A DNA stretch of 64,000 bases from Silvanigrella aquatica (GTDB taxonomy: Bacteria > Bdellovibrionota_B > Oligoflexia > Silvanigrellales > Silvanigrellaceae): the NCBI RefSeq assembly GCF_001907975.1, contig NZ_CP017834.1, positions 2,322,116-2,386,115 of the forward strand. The letters run 5' to 3'. The position numbers and the translations under genes are program-made. The notes beneath the pieces were generated by a model. The model saw only the letters and a program-made list of their open reading frames with translations, was not told the origin of the DNA and searched no databases. Shown piece after piece: positions 1 through 9,345 of this stretch (within the stretch, counting starts at the first letter, position 1; the number at the start of each line of letters is the position of its first letter).

Positions 1-327
1 CTAAGTATTGAAAAAATAAATTGGGGAGAATGGAAAAATATAAATACTTATAAAATAGCAATGGATAGTTCAAAAAGTTATTGCATTCACGAAGGCCTAT
101 GGCCTTATTTAGTTAACTTAGAAATAAAAGGATTCCCATTTTTAGACGCTCAAAAAATTTTATGTACTCCTGTATTTTCAATTCATAGCTCACCTTTTCC
201 AAATAGCGAGAAAGAATTATACAATCTTTATATTAACTTAAAAGAAGATGACTGTATTGAAAACCAAGTTGGTGGAATTATTGAAATCAAAAAAAGTAAC
301 TTTTGTTTGAATGGGAATAAGTTTTAA
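1..327 (+). CDS. DUF2079-type membrane protein, C-terminal part only
   Basis: The reading frame is open from base 1, so this is the last ~108 residues of a gene that begins outside the window. It is a close match to the C-terminus of the complete DUF2079-like protein at 52942-54510; both share the stretches KINW-EWK, MDSSK-YCIHEGL-PYLVNLEIK and CIENQ-GGIIEIK. This end is the soluble tail after the membrane segments. Similarity continues past the stop codon (TTTTAAGCA followed by an A-rich run), which points to a duplication that included 3' flanking DNA. The biochemical role of DUF2079 proteins is not settled; they look like polytopic glycosyltransferase-type membrane proteins. Confidence 0.8.
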   Translation, partial: LSIEKINWGEWKNINTYKIAMDSSKSYCIHEGLWPYLVNLEIKGFPFLDAQKILCTPVFSIHSSPFPNSEKELYNLYINLKEDDCIENQVGGIIEIKKSNFCLNGNKF

Positions 328-425
328 GCAAAATTTTATTCATTTTAAATAAAGTTAATTAATTTATATATGAAGAAAAAAATAATGAAAAATTAATTTT
401 ATATTCAATTTATCCTCTACAAATC

Positions 426-794
426 TCAATGCGACACTTTCTTAATAAATTGAGAGCCTACACTTTTTACATTTGATTCATCGAAGACGTCGCATGCCAA
501 TTGAAAGTCATCGATATCTAAGTAACCTTTTTCATTAAGAACATCTTTTAAACGATGAAAGGAATCGACCAGCATTCCATTTTGATCCAACAGACCATCC
601 ATTTCGGCGCGTAATTTACAGACTTCTCCCCCAATGCGGGTGATGCTATCTAGTATTTGTTCAATTTGTTTCGTTAAGTTGACATTAAAACTATTGTCAT
701 CCGCTACATTTCCAGGCGGTTCTAAATCAAGGGCGTAGCTTTCAAGGTTATCATCATTGAACTCATCAAAGATGTCCTGAGTTGGATTAGACAT
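426..794 (-). CDS. Hypothetical acidic protein divergent from secA
   Basis: A 122-residue protein I do not recognise. It has an acidic N-terminus (DIFDEFNDDNLESY) and a central helical stretch from about residue 38 to 90 with heptad-like spacing (QIEQILDSI, EVCKLRAEMDGLL), so a short coiled coil is likely. There is no signal peptide or membrane segment. The start is supported by AAGGA seven bases upstream of the ATG at 794. It is transcribed away from secA, with about 180 bases between the two starts. The composition resembles a small cytoplasmic regulator or adaptor, but no function can be assigned. Confidence 0.7.
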   Translation of the reverse strand: MSNPTQDIFDEFNDDNLESYALDLEPPGNVADDNSFNVNLTKQIEQILDSITRIGGEVCKLRAEMDGLLDQNGMLVDSFHRLKDVLNEKGYLDIDDFQLACDVFDESNVKSVGSQFIKKVSH

Positions 795-976
795 TTTTAT
801 TCCTTCCCCTTAGCCTCATTTCTTTTCATACTTTGCACTTGTCGGAAGCTTCCTAATTGAAATAAGAGGAAAGAATGAACCTGCTGTCTCTAAATTTGGC
901 ACACAGGCTTATTTTGTGTTAAAAGGCTGTTGGTTTTGGGCTTTTTTATTTTGTTTGAAAGGATAAATTCTACATC

Positions 977-3499
977 ATGTTAAATATTCTCAAGTCTCTC
1001 TTTGGAACGAAAAACGATCGAGAATTGCGAAAAATCGCACCTATTCTAACAAAAATAAACATGCTCGAATCGAAAATGCAATTGATGAGTGATGGCGAAT
1101 TAAAAGCGAAAACCGCGGAATTTAAATCTCGTTATCAAAAGGGAGAAACGCTCGATTCCTTACTTGCCGAAGCCTTTGCTGTGGTTCGTGAGGCGAGTAA
1201 ACGCAGTTTGGGAAAACGTCATTTCGATGTGCAGCTCATTGGCGGATATGTATTGCATCAAGGCAAAATCGCAGAAATGCGTACAGGTGAAGGAAAAACC
1301 CTGACGGCGACAGCACCAGTGTATTTAAATGCTCTTTCAGGAAAAAGCGTACACGTGGTTACGGTAAACGAGTATTTGGCTTCGTCTCAGTCCCTTGAAA
1401 TGAGCAAATTATATGGCTTCCTTGGACTTACAACAGGCTGTATTCTTTCAGGAATGAGCGATCAAGAGCGTCAAGAAGCCTATTGCTGCGACGTGACTTA
1501 CGCCACTAACAACGAACTTGGCTTCGACTATCTTCGCGATAACATGAAGGTTCGCTTGGAAGATTTTGTACAACGCGGTCACCATTTTACTATTGTGGAT
1601 GAAGTGGACTCCATTCTTATCGATGAAGCGCGCACGCCTCTTATTATCAGTGGCCCTTCGGACACAACATCTGATAAATATCTTGTTTCAAACAATGCTA
1701 TCCGTGGGTTACGTAAAGAAATTGATTACACTGTGGATGAAAAATCCCGTGCCTGCGCCCTTACCGAAGCCGGAATTTCAAAAGTTGAAAAACGCCTAAA
1801 TATTGAGAATTTATTTGATCCGGAAAATAATGAGCTGGTTCATGCTTGTAATAATGCGCTCAGAGCCCATGTTTTATTTAGAAAAGATGATCATTATATT
1901 GTACAAAATGGACAAATTATTATTGTCGACGAATTTACCGGACGCCTCATGCACGGACGTCGTTTTTCCGATGGTCTTCACCAAGCTCTCGAAGCCAAAG
2001 AAAATGTGCAAATCCAACCTGAAAATCAAACTTTAGCGCAAGTCACATTACAAAATTACTTCCGCATGTATGAAAAATTATCAGGTATGACGGGAACAGC
2101 AGATACAGAAGCTGTTGAATTCCATAATATTTATAAATTAAATGTTGTGGTGATCCCCACAAATAGAAATATGATCCGTAAAGACTATGATGATGTTTTA
2201 TTTTTAAAACAAGCTATTAAATTCAATGCTGTAGCAGATGAAATTGAAAAAATTCATAAAACGGGTCAACCAATTCTTGTAGGTACCGTAAGCATTGAAA
2301 AGAGTGAATTACTTTCCGAGCTTCTCAAAAAGAAGAAAATTCCTCATCAGGTTTTAAATGCAAAACACCACGAACAAGAAGCACATATTATTGCAGAAGC
2401 AGGACAAAAAAATCGCGTTACCTTATCAACCAACATGGCAGGACGCGGAACCGATATTATTTTAGGTGAAGGTGTTGCTGAACTAGGAGGCTTATACGTT
2501 ATTGGTACAGAGCGTCATGAGAGCCGCCGTATTGACAATCAGCTGCGCGGGCGTTCCGGTCGTCAAGGGGATCCGGGAGCAAGTAAGTTCTTCTTGTCTT
2601 GGGAAGATGAACTCATGCGTCGTTTTAATAATAAAGCCAATCAATTTATTATGGAAAAGTTTGTCGGTGACGAAGCCATTCACGATCCGCGTCTCACCAA
2701 CGTCATTAGTAAAGTACAAAAACGAGTGGAAGGCTTTAACTACGACATTCGAAAACAACTTCTACAATATGATGATGTTTTAAATCAACAAAGAAAAGCC
2801 ATTTATGCTGCTCGTATGCGTATTTTGCGCAAGGAAAATGTAAAAGAAATACTTACTGGAGAACCTGTAGAAAAATTTGCGCGCACCATTTGTGATGATT
2901 TTTCGCCCCCCAGTGGTTTGCCAGGCGAACTGGTTGCCGTTGACTACAGAAATTTAGAGAGAATTTTATTCCGCAATTTCAACAAAGCCATTCCTTTTAC
3001 TTCAGATGAAAGAAGAAAAGAGGAAGTCAGCCGCCTGGAATTTTATGAACTCATCACTCATAAATTAATTTCAGAATATGAAGAAAAAGAAAAACTCTTT
3101 GGTGCCGAGCAAATGCGCGACATTGAGCGCTGGGTCATGCTTCAAACCATAGATTCTTGGTGGAAGGATCACTTACTAAATATCGACCACCTCAAAGATG
3201 GCATTGGACTACGCGGTTATGCACAAAAAGATCCTCTGCAGGAATATAAAAATGAAGCCTTTGAATTATTTATCCGTTTGATCAGCGCCATTAAGCAAGA
3301 TACTTTGCAAATGATTTTCCGCGTACAACCCAATTTGGCTGAAAAGTTTATTTCTGAAGCTAAGGAAGAGGTGGAAAGAAAAGCAAAGAATGAATTAAAA
3401 AATTCTCATGCTGCCCATGAAGATCCCGAAGTGGCTTTTGAAAATCGCCTTGAAGAAAAAGAAACCTTAGAGAGAAAAAGAGCTATTTATTCTTCTTAA
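977..3499 (+). CDS. secA: Protein translocase ATPase SecA
   Basis: SecA is the motor that pushes unfolded preproteins through SecYEG. At 840 residues all core parts are visible: Walker A in MRTGEGKT (about residues 101-108), the DEVD box (208-211) followed by SILIDEARTPLIISG, the preprotein crosslinking region, NBD2 with STNMAGRGTDI and QLRGRSGRQGDPG, and the helical scaffold and wing (WWKDHLLNIDHLKDGIGLRGYAQKDP). The protein ends in a charged tail and lacks the usual C-terminal cysteine-rich zinc-binding segment that binds SecB. AGGA lies 12 bases before the ATG. A strong hairpin terminator follows the stop. It appears to be a single-gene unit. Confidence 0.98.
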   Translation: MLNILKSLFGTKNDRELRKIAPILTKINMLESKMQLMSDGELKAKTAEFKSRYQKGETLDSLLAEAFAVVREASKRSLGKRHFDVQLIGGYVLHQGKIAEMRTGEGKTLTATAPVYLNALSGKSVHVVTVNEYLASSQSLEMSKLYGFLGLTTGCILSGMSDQERQEAYCCDVTYATNNELGFDYLRDNMKVRLEDFVQRGHHFTIVDEVDSILIDEARTPLIISGPSDTTSDKYLVSNNAIRGLRKEIDYTVDEKSRACALTEAGISKVEKRLNIENLFDPENNELVHACNNALRAHVLFRKDDHYIVQNGQIIIVDEFTGRLMHGRRFSDGLHQALEAKENVQIQPENQTLAQVTLQNYFRMYEKLSGMTGTADTEAVEFHNIYKLNVVVIPTNRNMIRKDYDDVLFLKQAIKFNAVADEIEKIHKTGQPILVGTVSIEKSELLSELLKKKKIPHQVLNAKHHEQEAHIIAEAGQKNRVTLSTNMAGRGTDIILGEGVAELGGLYVIGTERHESRRIDNQLRGRSGRQGDPGASKFFLSWEDELMRRFNNKANQFIMEKFVGDEAIHDPRLTNVISKVQKRVEGFNYDIRKQLLQYDDVLNQQRKAIYAARMRILRKENVKEILTGEPVEKFARTICDDFSPPSGLPGELVAVDYRNLERILFRNFNKAIPFTSDERRKEEVSRLEFYELITHKLISEYEEKEKLFGAEQMRDIERWVMLQTIDSWWKDHLLNIDHLKDGIGLRGYAQKDPLQEYKNEAFELFIRLISAIKQDTLQMIFRVQPNLAEKFISEAKEEVERKAKNELKNSHAAHEDPEVAFENRLEEKETLERKRAIYSS

Positions 3500-3516
3500 G
3501 AAATTTATTTCATTGC

Positions 3517-3552
3517 AAAAAATAAGGCGCACAGAAGTGCGCCTTATTTTTT
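3517..3552. terminator. Bidirectional intrinsic terminator after secA
   Basis: A perfect 16-bp stem (AAAAAATAAGGCGCAC paired with GTGCGCCTTATTTTTT) closes on a four-base AGAA loop. A and T runs on the two sides give a U-tract in either direction. It lies between the convergent secA and the GAF-domain gene and can end both transcripts. Confidence 0.92.
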
Positions 3553-3555
3553 AAT

Positions 3556-4734
3556 TTAATTTATATACTCTAATATTTTTTTAGGCAAAATAAACTTAAA
3601 TGTCATTTGTTCACAGTTTTTTTGCATTAAAACTTGTCCACCTTGCATGCCAATATATTGATTTAAATAATTTAAAAGATTAGGGATACCTTGTTTATCA
3701 TTATTTGCACTTCGTTGTATAGAATCTTCAACAATGGAACGGCTATCGGAAACAACAATTTCAATATCATGAACAAACTCTTTTAAAGCGATATCAATCC
3801 ACTTATATTTTTTATCTTTAATAAATTGAATCGCATTTTGAAGAATAGATGAAAAGACATGAGAAATTAAAAAGGGTTTGCATTCAATTATCAAATTAGG
3901 ATTTAAATCCCATGTTAAAGATAATTTAATTTGAAAAAATTTTATTTCATCATGACAAGCAGAAATTGCATTTTCAATAATTTGTTGTATAGAAACAAAT
4001 TTATATTTATCATAAACAATAATATTATTTATATTATTATCCTCAGATTGAAAATATGTACATTCAGAATTTGATGAATTCGATTTTTGGTTATGTAAAA
4101 ATCTTACATTACTATTGCATATTTCCATTTCATTTTTATCAAAAATATCGACCGTATTTTCAAGTAGACTATTGCTGTTAATATTTGATAATAAAAATCT
4201 ATTTCTGCGCAATTCAAGTAATCTAACCACCCTATTTGCAAGAAATTTTAAATACATTTTTTCACTATCAGATAAATCATTTACCTTATTATCCATAATA
4301 CATAAATAACCCAACTTATGTCCTATAGAAGAATAAATAGGTGTAGCTGCATAAAATCGAATATAAGGATGTTGAATCACGCAAGGTAAATTTGAAAATC
4401 TATTATCTAATAAAGTATCTTGAACAATAATAATATCTTCATTATCATAGCTCGTTTCAAAAAATTCAACAGGAATTTTTAAAAATCCCAAACCTTTTCC
4501 CGATCCAAAATTATCAAAACATTTAATTGATTTAAACCAAGATCGATTTTTGTCGACAAAGCTAATATAAGCTACAGGACATTTAAATACTTTAACTGCT
4601 AAATTAGTTATTTCATCAAAATCATTTTCAGGAGTAGAATTTAATATTTGATAACTTCTCAGCGTTTCAATCCGTTTTTGATCTGCAAAAGAATCACACA
4701 TTCCCTGTCTCATTGAAGCCTTTTTTTTTATCAT
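3556..4734 (-). CDS. GAF-domain sensor with histidine-kinase-like C-terminus
   Basis: Residues ~20-175 match the GAF domain class that precedes many histidine kinases: ILNSTPENDFDEITNLAVKVF, then CPVAYISFVDKNRSWFKS and LGYLCIMD. After a low-complexity linker (~180-240) the rest resembles a HisKA/HATPase module: an N-box-like ISHVFSSILQNAIQF and a final GGQVLMQKNCEQMTFKFILPK strand. The usual DxGxG ATP-lid motif is replaced by SDSRSIVEDS, and no clear phospho-accepting His with flanking consensus is visible, so kinase activity is doubtful. AGGA lies nine bases before the ATG. No response regulator gene adjoins it. No membrane segment is seen, so it is probably a cytoplasmic sensor. Confidence 0.75.
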   Translation of the reverse strand: MIKKKASMRQGMCDSFADQKRIETLRSYQILNSTPENDFDEITNLAVKVFKCPVAYISFVDKNRSWFKSIKCFDNFGSGKGLGFLKIPVEFFETSYDNEDIIIVQDTLLDNRFSNLPCVIQHPYIRFYAATPIYSSIGHKLGYLCIMDNKVNDLSDSEKMYLKFLANRVVRLLELRRNRFLLSNINSNSLLENTVDIFDKNEMEICNSNVRFLHNQKSNSSNSECTYFQSEDNNINNIIVYDKYKFVSIQQIIENAISACHDEIKFFQIKLSLTWDLNPNLIIECKPFLISHVFSSILQNAIQFIKDKKYKWIDIALKEFVHDIEIVVSDSRSIVEDSIQRSANNDKQGIPNLLNYLNQYIGMQGGQVLMQKNCEQMTFKFILPKKILEYIN

Positions 4735-5077
4735 TCCATGATATCCTAAAAATAAAGTACTATTATTGAATTTAACAATATGTATGTTTTTTTAATTAAA
4801 TTAATACGAATTATAAAAAGAAACGATTTAAAAATTTTGTTCTCACTTTAGCTAAACCCAAATGTGCATTTATATAGTAACGCACGTTACGTTTAAGCAT
4901 TATCAAGATCTTAAGAAATAATCAAGAATATGTTTAAAATTTAGTTTATATATTATTCATATTTAAAATTAACAAAAACTTAATTATGCATATTATAATG
5001 ACATTTAATTATTTAGATATTTTTTTTAAATTTATAGTTTTTTAGATTATTGCCAATTTTTTTATTTTTTTCTTGAT
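4735..5077. other. AT-rich intergenic region
   Basis: About 340 bases between the starts and ends of two leftward genes. No credible coding frame is present. The only distinct feature is a short palindrome at 4877-4890. It should contain the promoter of the GAF-domain gene and the 3' end of the comM transcript. Confidence 0.6.
4877..4890. promoter_or_regulatory. Operator-like palindrome GTAACG-CA-CGTTAC
   Basis: A perfect 6-bp inverted repeat with a two-base spacer, about 145 bases upstream of the GAF-sensor start. It stands out as GC-containing within a very AT-rich spacer. The geometry fits a dimeric repressor site, but no regulator can be assigned from sequence. Confidence 0.35.
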
Positions 5078-6634
5078 CTAAAAAATATTTTTTTGTAAAA
5101 ACATTTTATCTAATATTCTATAACTTAATACTGATTCTAAAAAATTTTCATCACAAATAATTTCTGGAAAAATAGCATGAAATGTTTGCAACACAGATAT
5201 TATTTTATCCTGACCTCTTAGTGATAATGATAATATTTTTTCATTTTTTTTGATTAAGTTTTTCATATCAAAAACAGTATCATCATTATAAGATCCATTT
5301 AAATAATTTATTTTAGTATTTACAAAGTGATATGAGAAATCTTTTAGCTTACCATTTTCAATTATTTTGAATAAATATTGTGAAAAAACATCTTGCTGCA
5401 TAACATCGCAATGAGGATCTAGCCAAACCTGCAAGCAAAAGCGATCTAATAGAGGACCGCTTATTTTTTGCAAATATTTTCTACTTTCCTTAGGATGACA
5501 GCGACAAGGCTTTGTTTTAGAAAACAGAAAACCGCAAGGACAAGGATTGGTAGTTGCGCACAAAATAAATTTTGCAGGATAGCGAATGCTGCCTCCGGCA
5601 CGTGATAAAAATACCTCTCCTGCATCGAGTGGTTCTCGCAAAGATTCTAAACTGGGACTAGAAAACTCCGCAAGCTCATCTAAAAAAAGAACACCGCAAT
5701 GCGCTAAAGAAACTTCACCCGGTTTTAAAGAACTGCCTCCCACCAAAGCAGCAGGAGTGGCCGAATGATGAGGGGAACGAAAAGGTCTTTTCACGGATCC
5801 ACTTAACGAATGTATTAGCTTAACTTCTAATTGTTCTTTTTGATTTAAAGGGATTAAAAATTGAGGAATTTTTTGTAGAGAAAAACTTTTTCCAATACCT
5901 GGTTCACCCGCTACTAAAATATGATGATTGCCAAAGGCCGCAGCTAATAGAGAAATACAAACTTTTGGATTTTTCATTAACAATAAAATATTCTCTTCAA
6001 TATCAGAAACAAAGAAGCTTGATTTTTCAAAAAACTGTAATTGATTTTTTATAATAGAAATCTTTTTATCTGAAAGTTTTTCCTTATTTTTTTGAACATT
6101 TATATCCTTCATTTTTCGTTTATTAAGCCATTCTAAAAGAGTCGCATAAAATTGTAAATTGTCATTCTCTGACATATTATTATTTGCTTTTGGTAAGCAA
6201 AGACACATTGATTCCTTTTCCTGACTCAATGCCGATTCATAAATTAAAGCATTTTGGACTTCTTTTAATTGCCCTGAAAGAGAAAGTTCGCCAGCTAAAA
6301 ATTCTTTTTCCGGAGCGCACAAACTTTGCTGATTTTCTTGTTCTTCAAATAGAGCATAAATAATAGATGCAGCGACTGCAAAATCCAATTGAGAAAAAGG
6401 AATGCGCGACATTTTAATCAGCTCATTGGGTGTGATATTCACAACAACTCTACGGGCAGGAATAGATATCCCAGTTGACTCCAATGCCGACCGCACGCGT
6501 TCCCGCATGTCGCGCGTGGCCTCTGTTCCTAAACCCAAAATATTGAGACCTGAAAAGCCATTTCCTAATACAGTTTCTATTTCTACAGGGAATATTTCTA
6601 CTCCAACTAGCAAATAAGAGAATGTTTTTGCCAT
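5078..6634 (-). CDS. comM: ComM/YifB-family AAA+ ATPase (Mg-chelatase-like)
   Basis: 518 residues with the family layout. The N-terminal Lon-protease-like domain starts MAKTFSYLLVGVEIFPVEIE and contains the signature NGFSGLNILGLGTEATRDMRERVRSAL and NITPNEL. The AAA+ core has Walker A GEPGIGKS (243-250), the SPHHSATPAALVGG loop and Walker B GVLFLDELAEF, followed by the Cys-rich ATTNPCPCGF and CRCHP segment. ComM is known as a hexameric branch-migration helicase in natural transformation; that role is inferred here from family. An insert of ~50 lysine-rich residues separates the two domains. A strong AGGAGG precedes the ATG at 6634. Confidence 0.93.
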   Translation of the reverse strand: MAKTFSYLLVGVEIFPVEIETVLGNGFSGLNILGLGTEATRDMRERVRSALESTGISIPARRVVVNITPNELIKMSRIPFSQLDFAVAASIIYALFEEQENQQSLCAPEKEFLAGELSLSGQLKEVQNALIYESALSQEKESMCLCLPKANNNMSENDNLQFYATLLEWLNKRKMKDINVQKNKEKLSDKKISIIKNQLQFFEKSSFFVSDIEENILLLMKNPKVCISLLAAAFGNHHILVAGEPGIGKSFSLQKIPQFLIPLNQKEQLEVKLIHSLSGSVKRPFRSPHHSATPAALVGGSSLKPGEVSLAHCGVLFLDELAEFSSPSLESLREPLDAGEVFLSRAGGSIRYPAKFILCATTNPCPCGFLFSKTKPCRCHPKESRKYLQKISGPLLDRFCLQVWLDPHCDVMQQDVFSQYLFKIIENGKLKDFSYHFVNTKINYLNGSYNDDTVFDMKNLIKKNEKILSLSLRGQDKIISVLQTFHAIFPEIICDENFLESVLSYRILDKMFLQKNIF

Positions 6635-6840
6635 ATGAACCTCCTAAATCACGCAATGTAAAAAGTTTTTAAAAACTTTTATGTGAAAATTAGACGAATT
6701 CGGGCAAAAAAACGGGGCATGCACAAAAAATGAACAAAGGGAGACTTAGAACTTTTCAAGCCCTTTAGCGAAGTCCTCTCAAGCTCTCTTTTCTCTTACC
6801 GATAAGACATATCAGTATAAAACGATTGGGGAATTTGAAT

Positions 6841-7206
6841 ATGGCGAAAACGGTTTTGATTGTAGATGACGTTCCCACGGTTCGGAATCTCGCAAAATTT
6901 GCTTTAACAAAAGCGGGCTTTGTCATATTGGAAGCTGAAAATGGCTCGGTAGGTTTGGCAGTTGCAAAATCAAAACAGATTGATCTCGTCATCTCCGCAC
7001 TCAATATGCCCGTGATGGGCGGATTTGATTTAGCAAAAGCGATGAAAGCAGATCCTAAAACGCAAAACATCCCTATTTTTATTTTAACCAAAGATACGAA
7101 TCCCGATGATGCTCAAATTGGAAAAGAAATTGGCATAAGAGCCTGGATTATTAAGCCTTTTGTCCCAGATAAACTATTAGCGGCTGTAAAAAAAGCGCTT
7201 GAATAA
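6841..7206 (+). CDS. CheY-like single receiver domain lacking the phospho-acceptor Asp
   Basis: A 121-residue stand-alone receiver domain. The acidic pair D9-D10, Thr83 (FILTKD) and Lys105 (IIKPF) are in place with CheY spacing, but the position of the phosphorylated Asp is Ala53 in DLVISALNMPVMGG; the codon read is GCA. The fold should be intact while phosphorylation is not possible in the normal way. I chose the ATG at 6841, with GGGG nine bases upstream; an in-frame TTG at 6826 is less likely. No kinase or chemotaxis gene is adjacent. It may signal by binding alone or act as a decoy for CheA or phosphatases. Confidence 0.9.
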   Translation: MAKTVLIVDDVPTVRNLAKFALTKAGFVILEAENGSVGLAVAKSKQIDLVISALNMPVMGGFDLAKAMKADPKTQNIPIFILTKDTNPDDAQIGKEIGIRAWIIKPFVPDKLLAAVKKALE

Positions 7207-7211
7207 AATAA

Positions 7212-7514
7212 TTAAAATAATTCTTTAAGCTCTTCATATCCTCCTGGATTGGCAAATCGGGTTGATTTCACACCTTTATGAACCAGAAACATTTCCGCTT
7301 TTTCGGCACGCCCCCCCGATTTGCAGTAAATATAAACTTCTTTATCTTTTGGAATTTCTTGGAAACGGGTTTCTAATTCTGCCATGGGAATATTTATGCT
7401 TCCTTTCAGAGTCCCTCCAGAACACTCATTGGCATCACGGACATCAAGTAAAACTTTCTTGCTGACATCGCCGCTTTTATACATCACCGCAAATTCTTTA
7501 CAGTTTAGCTTCAT
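7212..7514 (-). CDS. Single-domain rhodanese-like sulfurtransferase
   Basis: 100 residues forming one rhodanese domain: VLLDVRDANECSGGTLKGSINIPMAEL, then the active-site loop YCKSGGRAEKA, in which the Cys is the sulfur carrier, and a C-terminal NPGGYEEL. It has the short CxxGxR loop typical of GlpE/PspE-like proteins. No signal peptide is present, so it should be cytoplasmic. AGGAG lies seven bases before the ATG. It converges on the CheY-like gene with a five-base gap. The physiological sulfur donor and acceptor cannot be read from sequence. Confidence 0.93.
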   Translation of the reverse strand: MKLNCKEFAVMYKSGDVSKKVLLDVRDANECSGGTLKGSINIPMAELETRFQEIPKDKEVYIYCKSGGRAEKAEMFLVHKGVKSTRFANPGGYEELKELF

Positions 7515-7665
7515 CGTGAACTCCTGTTTCTATTTTCTCAAAAACATTTTTGTAGCAAGTTTTTTATGATGCAACACTATCCATTGGCACGAATCCTTTA
7601 ATTAATATAATGGTCATAGTGGCGTAAAAACATATTTACCCCAAAAGCCGATCGAGGTCATCTGT

Positions 7666-9339
7666 ATGCCTTCAAGTATTCTACAAAAATTTAGAAATGT
7701 AGGAAGACTCACCAACATAGTTAATATTCTTGCACGCTATGGCTTCAAACGTGAAATTCAACGCACAGAACTTGGCGATTTACTGAATCATTCTCCAGAT
7801 GAAGCACAATCTCAAGAAAACACGACAAATTATCATTTTTCTCGTGCAAAACGATTGTCTATGGCTTTTGAAGAGCTGGGACCTACTTTTGTAAAGTTAG
7901 CGCAGTTGCTTTCCTCAAGAGAAGATCTCATTCCAAAACATTATGTTGAAGAATTCAAACGCCTTTGCGATAAAGTAAAACCCATTCCCCCCGAAATTGT
8001 TGAAAAAACTCTTGCTTCCGAATTGCCACCGGATCTTTTAGCTGAAATTGCCCATTTTAATTACACTCCTATAGGCTCCGCAAGCATCGGGCAGGTTCAT
8101 AGGGCAAAGCTCACCGATGGCAGCAATGTGGTTTTTAAAGTACAACGCCCCGATGTCGATGTTATAATCAACAATGATCTCGCTATATTAATGACTTTAG
8201 CCACCATTTTAGAAACAGCCCTTCCCGAATTAAAACAATTGCGTCCTACTGTTATCGTTTCCGAACTCAGACGATCTCTCATGAACGAACTCGATTATTC
8301 CCGAGAAGCTGCCAATACGGAAAGAATGCGCCATTTTTTTAAAGATCATGAAAATATTATTATCCCAAGCATTTATTATAAATATTGCACCTCAAAAATA
8401 CTTTGTATGAGCGAAATGTATGGAACAAAACTCACCGATAATATTAAAATTGAAAACGGATCTTCCCTTGTTCGCATTGGTGTTGAAGCTTTTCTCGATA
8501 TGACTTTTCAATTTGGCATATTTCATGGCGATTTGCATCCCGGGAATTTAATTCTGAGAGAAGATGGCAAGCTGGCCATCATCGATTTTGGTCTGACTGT
8601 TCGCCTCAAGCGCGATTTGCGCAATACCCTTGCCTTTATGTTTTATGCCCTTTCGAAGCACGATGTTGAGACCTGCGCACGACTTTTTGTCGAATTAACT
8701 GAAAAAGATGATCTTACTATTAGCTCACAATTAGAATCAGAAATTGCTGAAATTCTCGATAGCGTCATTTCTGTTCCCGTCCAGGAACTGCGCTTAGGCC
8801 GCACTCTTATGAGAATTGCGCGGGTTGCGGCTAGCCGAAATGCACCCATGGAAAGAGATTTAATCCTATTTTTTAGAGCCTTAATTGCATTAGAAAACTT
8901 TGGTAGAAGCCTCGATCCTCACTTTCAAATTCTAGAATTTGCTACGGAATATTATGAAAAAAATTCTCTGTTGCAATTTGATAAAAAATGGCTGGAAAGA
9001 AACATAGGGCTTGCCATGCACGATTCAGGAGCATTTATCAAGGATCTCCCCATAACACTCCGAATTTTGGCAAAAAAATTACAAAGTGGTACTTTAACCT
9101 TTCAGTTTAAAAGTGAAGACATTATATTTTTAACAAGAGAACTCGATCGCGCATCAAATAGGCTTAGCCTTGCCATATTATTAGGATCCATTGTGTTAGG
9201 GAGTAGTATTGCTACTTATGGAAAACAAGGTAGACTGTACGACTTCCTAGCTACCTTTGGGTTGATTGGCTTTGGAACGGCGGTCATTCTAGGATTGTGG
9301 CTCATTATAGGAATTATTCGATCAGGGCGGTTTAAGTAA
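7666..9339 (+). CDS. ABC1/UbiB/AarF-family atypical kinase
   Basis: 557 residues of the UbiB family, membrane-bound atypical kinases or ATPases linked to ubiquinone biosynthesis. Seen in order: the KxGQ-like segment (FEELGPTFVKLAQLLSSREDLIP), the Ala-rich loop GSASIGQVHRAKL, the nucleotide-binding Lys in VVFKVQRP, the catalytic FHGDLHPGNLI, and the DFG-like AIIDFGLTVRL. Two C-terminal hydrophobic segments (about 505-525 and 530-552) anchor it to the inner membrane. GAGGT lies upstream of the ATG. The small gene at 9346 starts six bases after the stop, so they are likely co-transcribed. No other ubi gene is nearby. Confidence 0.93.
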   Translation: MPSSILQKFRNVGRLTNIVNILARYGFKREIQRTELGDLLNHSPDEAQSQENTTNYHFSRAKRLSMAFEELGPTFVKLAQLLSSREDLIPKHYVEEFKRLCDKVKPIPPEIVEKTLASELPPDLLAEIAHFNYTPIGSASIGQVHRAKLTDGSNVVFKVQRPDVDVIINNDLAILMTLATILETALPELKQLRPTVIVSELRRSLMNELDYSREAANTERMRHFFKDHENIIIPSIYYKYCTSKILCMSEMYGTKLTDNIKIENGSSLVRIGVEAFLDMTFQFGIFHGDLHPGNLILREDGKLAIIDFGLTVRLKRDLRNTLAFMFYALSKHDVETCARLFVELTEKDDLTISSQLESEIAEILDSVISVPVQELRLGRTLMRIARVAASRNAPMERDLILFFRALIALENFGRSLDPHFQILEFATEYYEKNSLLQFDKKWLERNIGLAMHDSGAFIKDLPITLRILAKKLQSGTLTFQFKSEDIIFLTRELDRASNRLSLAILLGSIVLGSSIATYGKQGRLYDFLATFGLIGFGTAVILGLWLIIGIIRSGRFK

Positions 9340-9345
9340 AATTTT

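Noticed and set aside
2492..2758. ORFs on both strands within secA
   Set aside because: Shadow frames of a highly conserved gene; no ribosome site.
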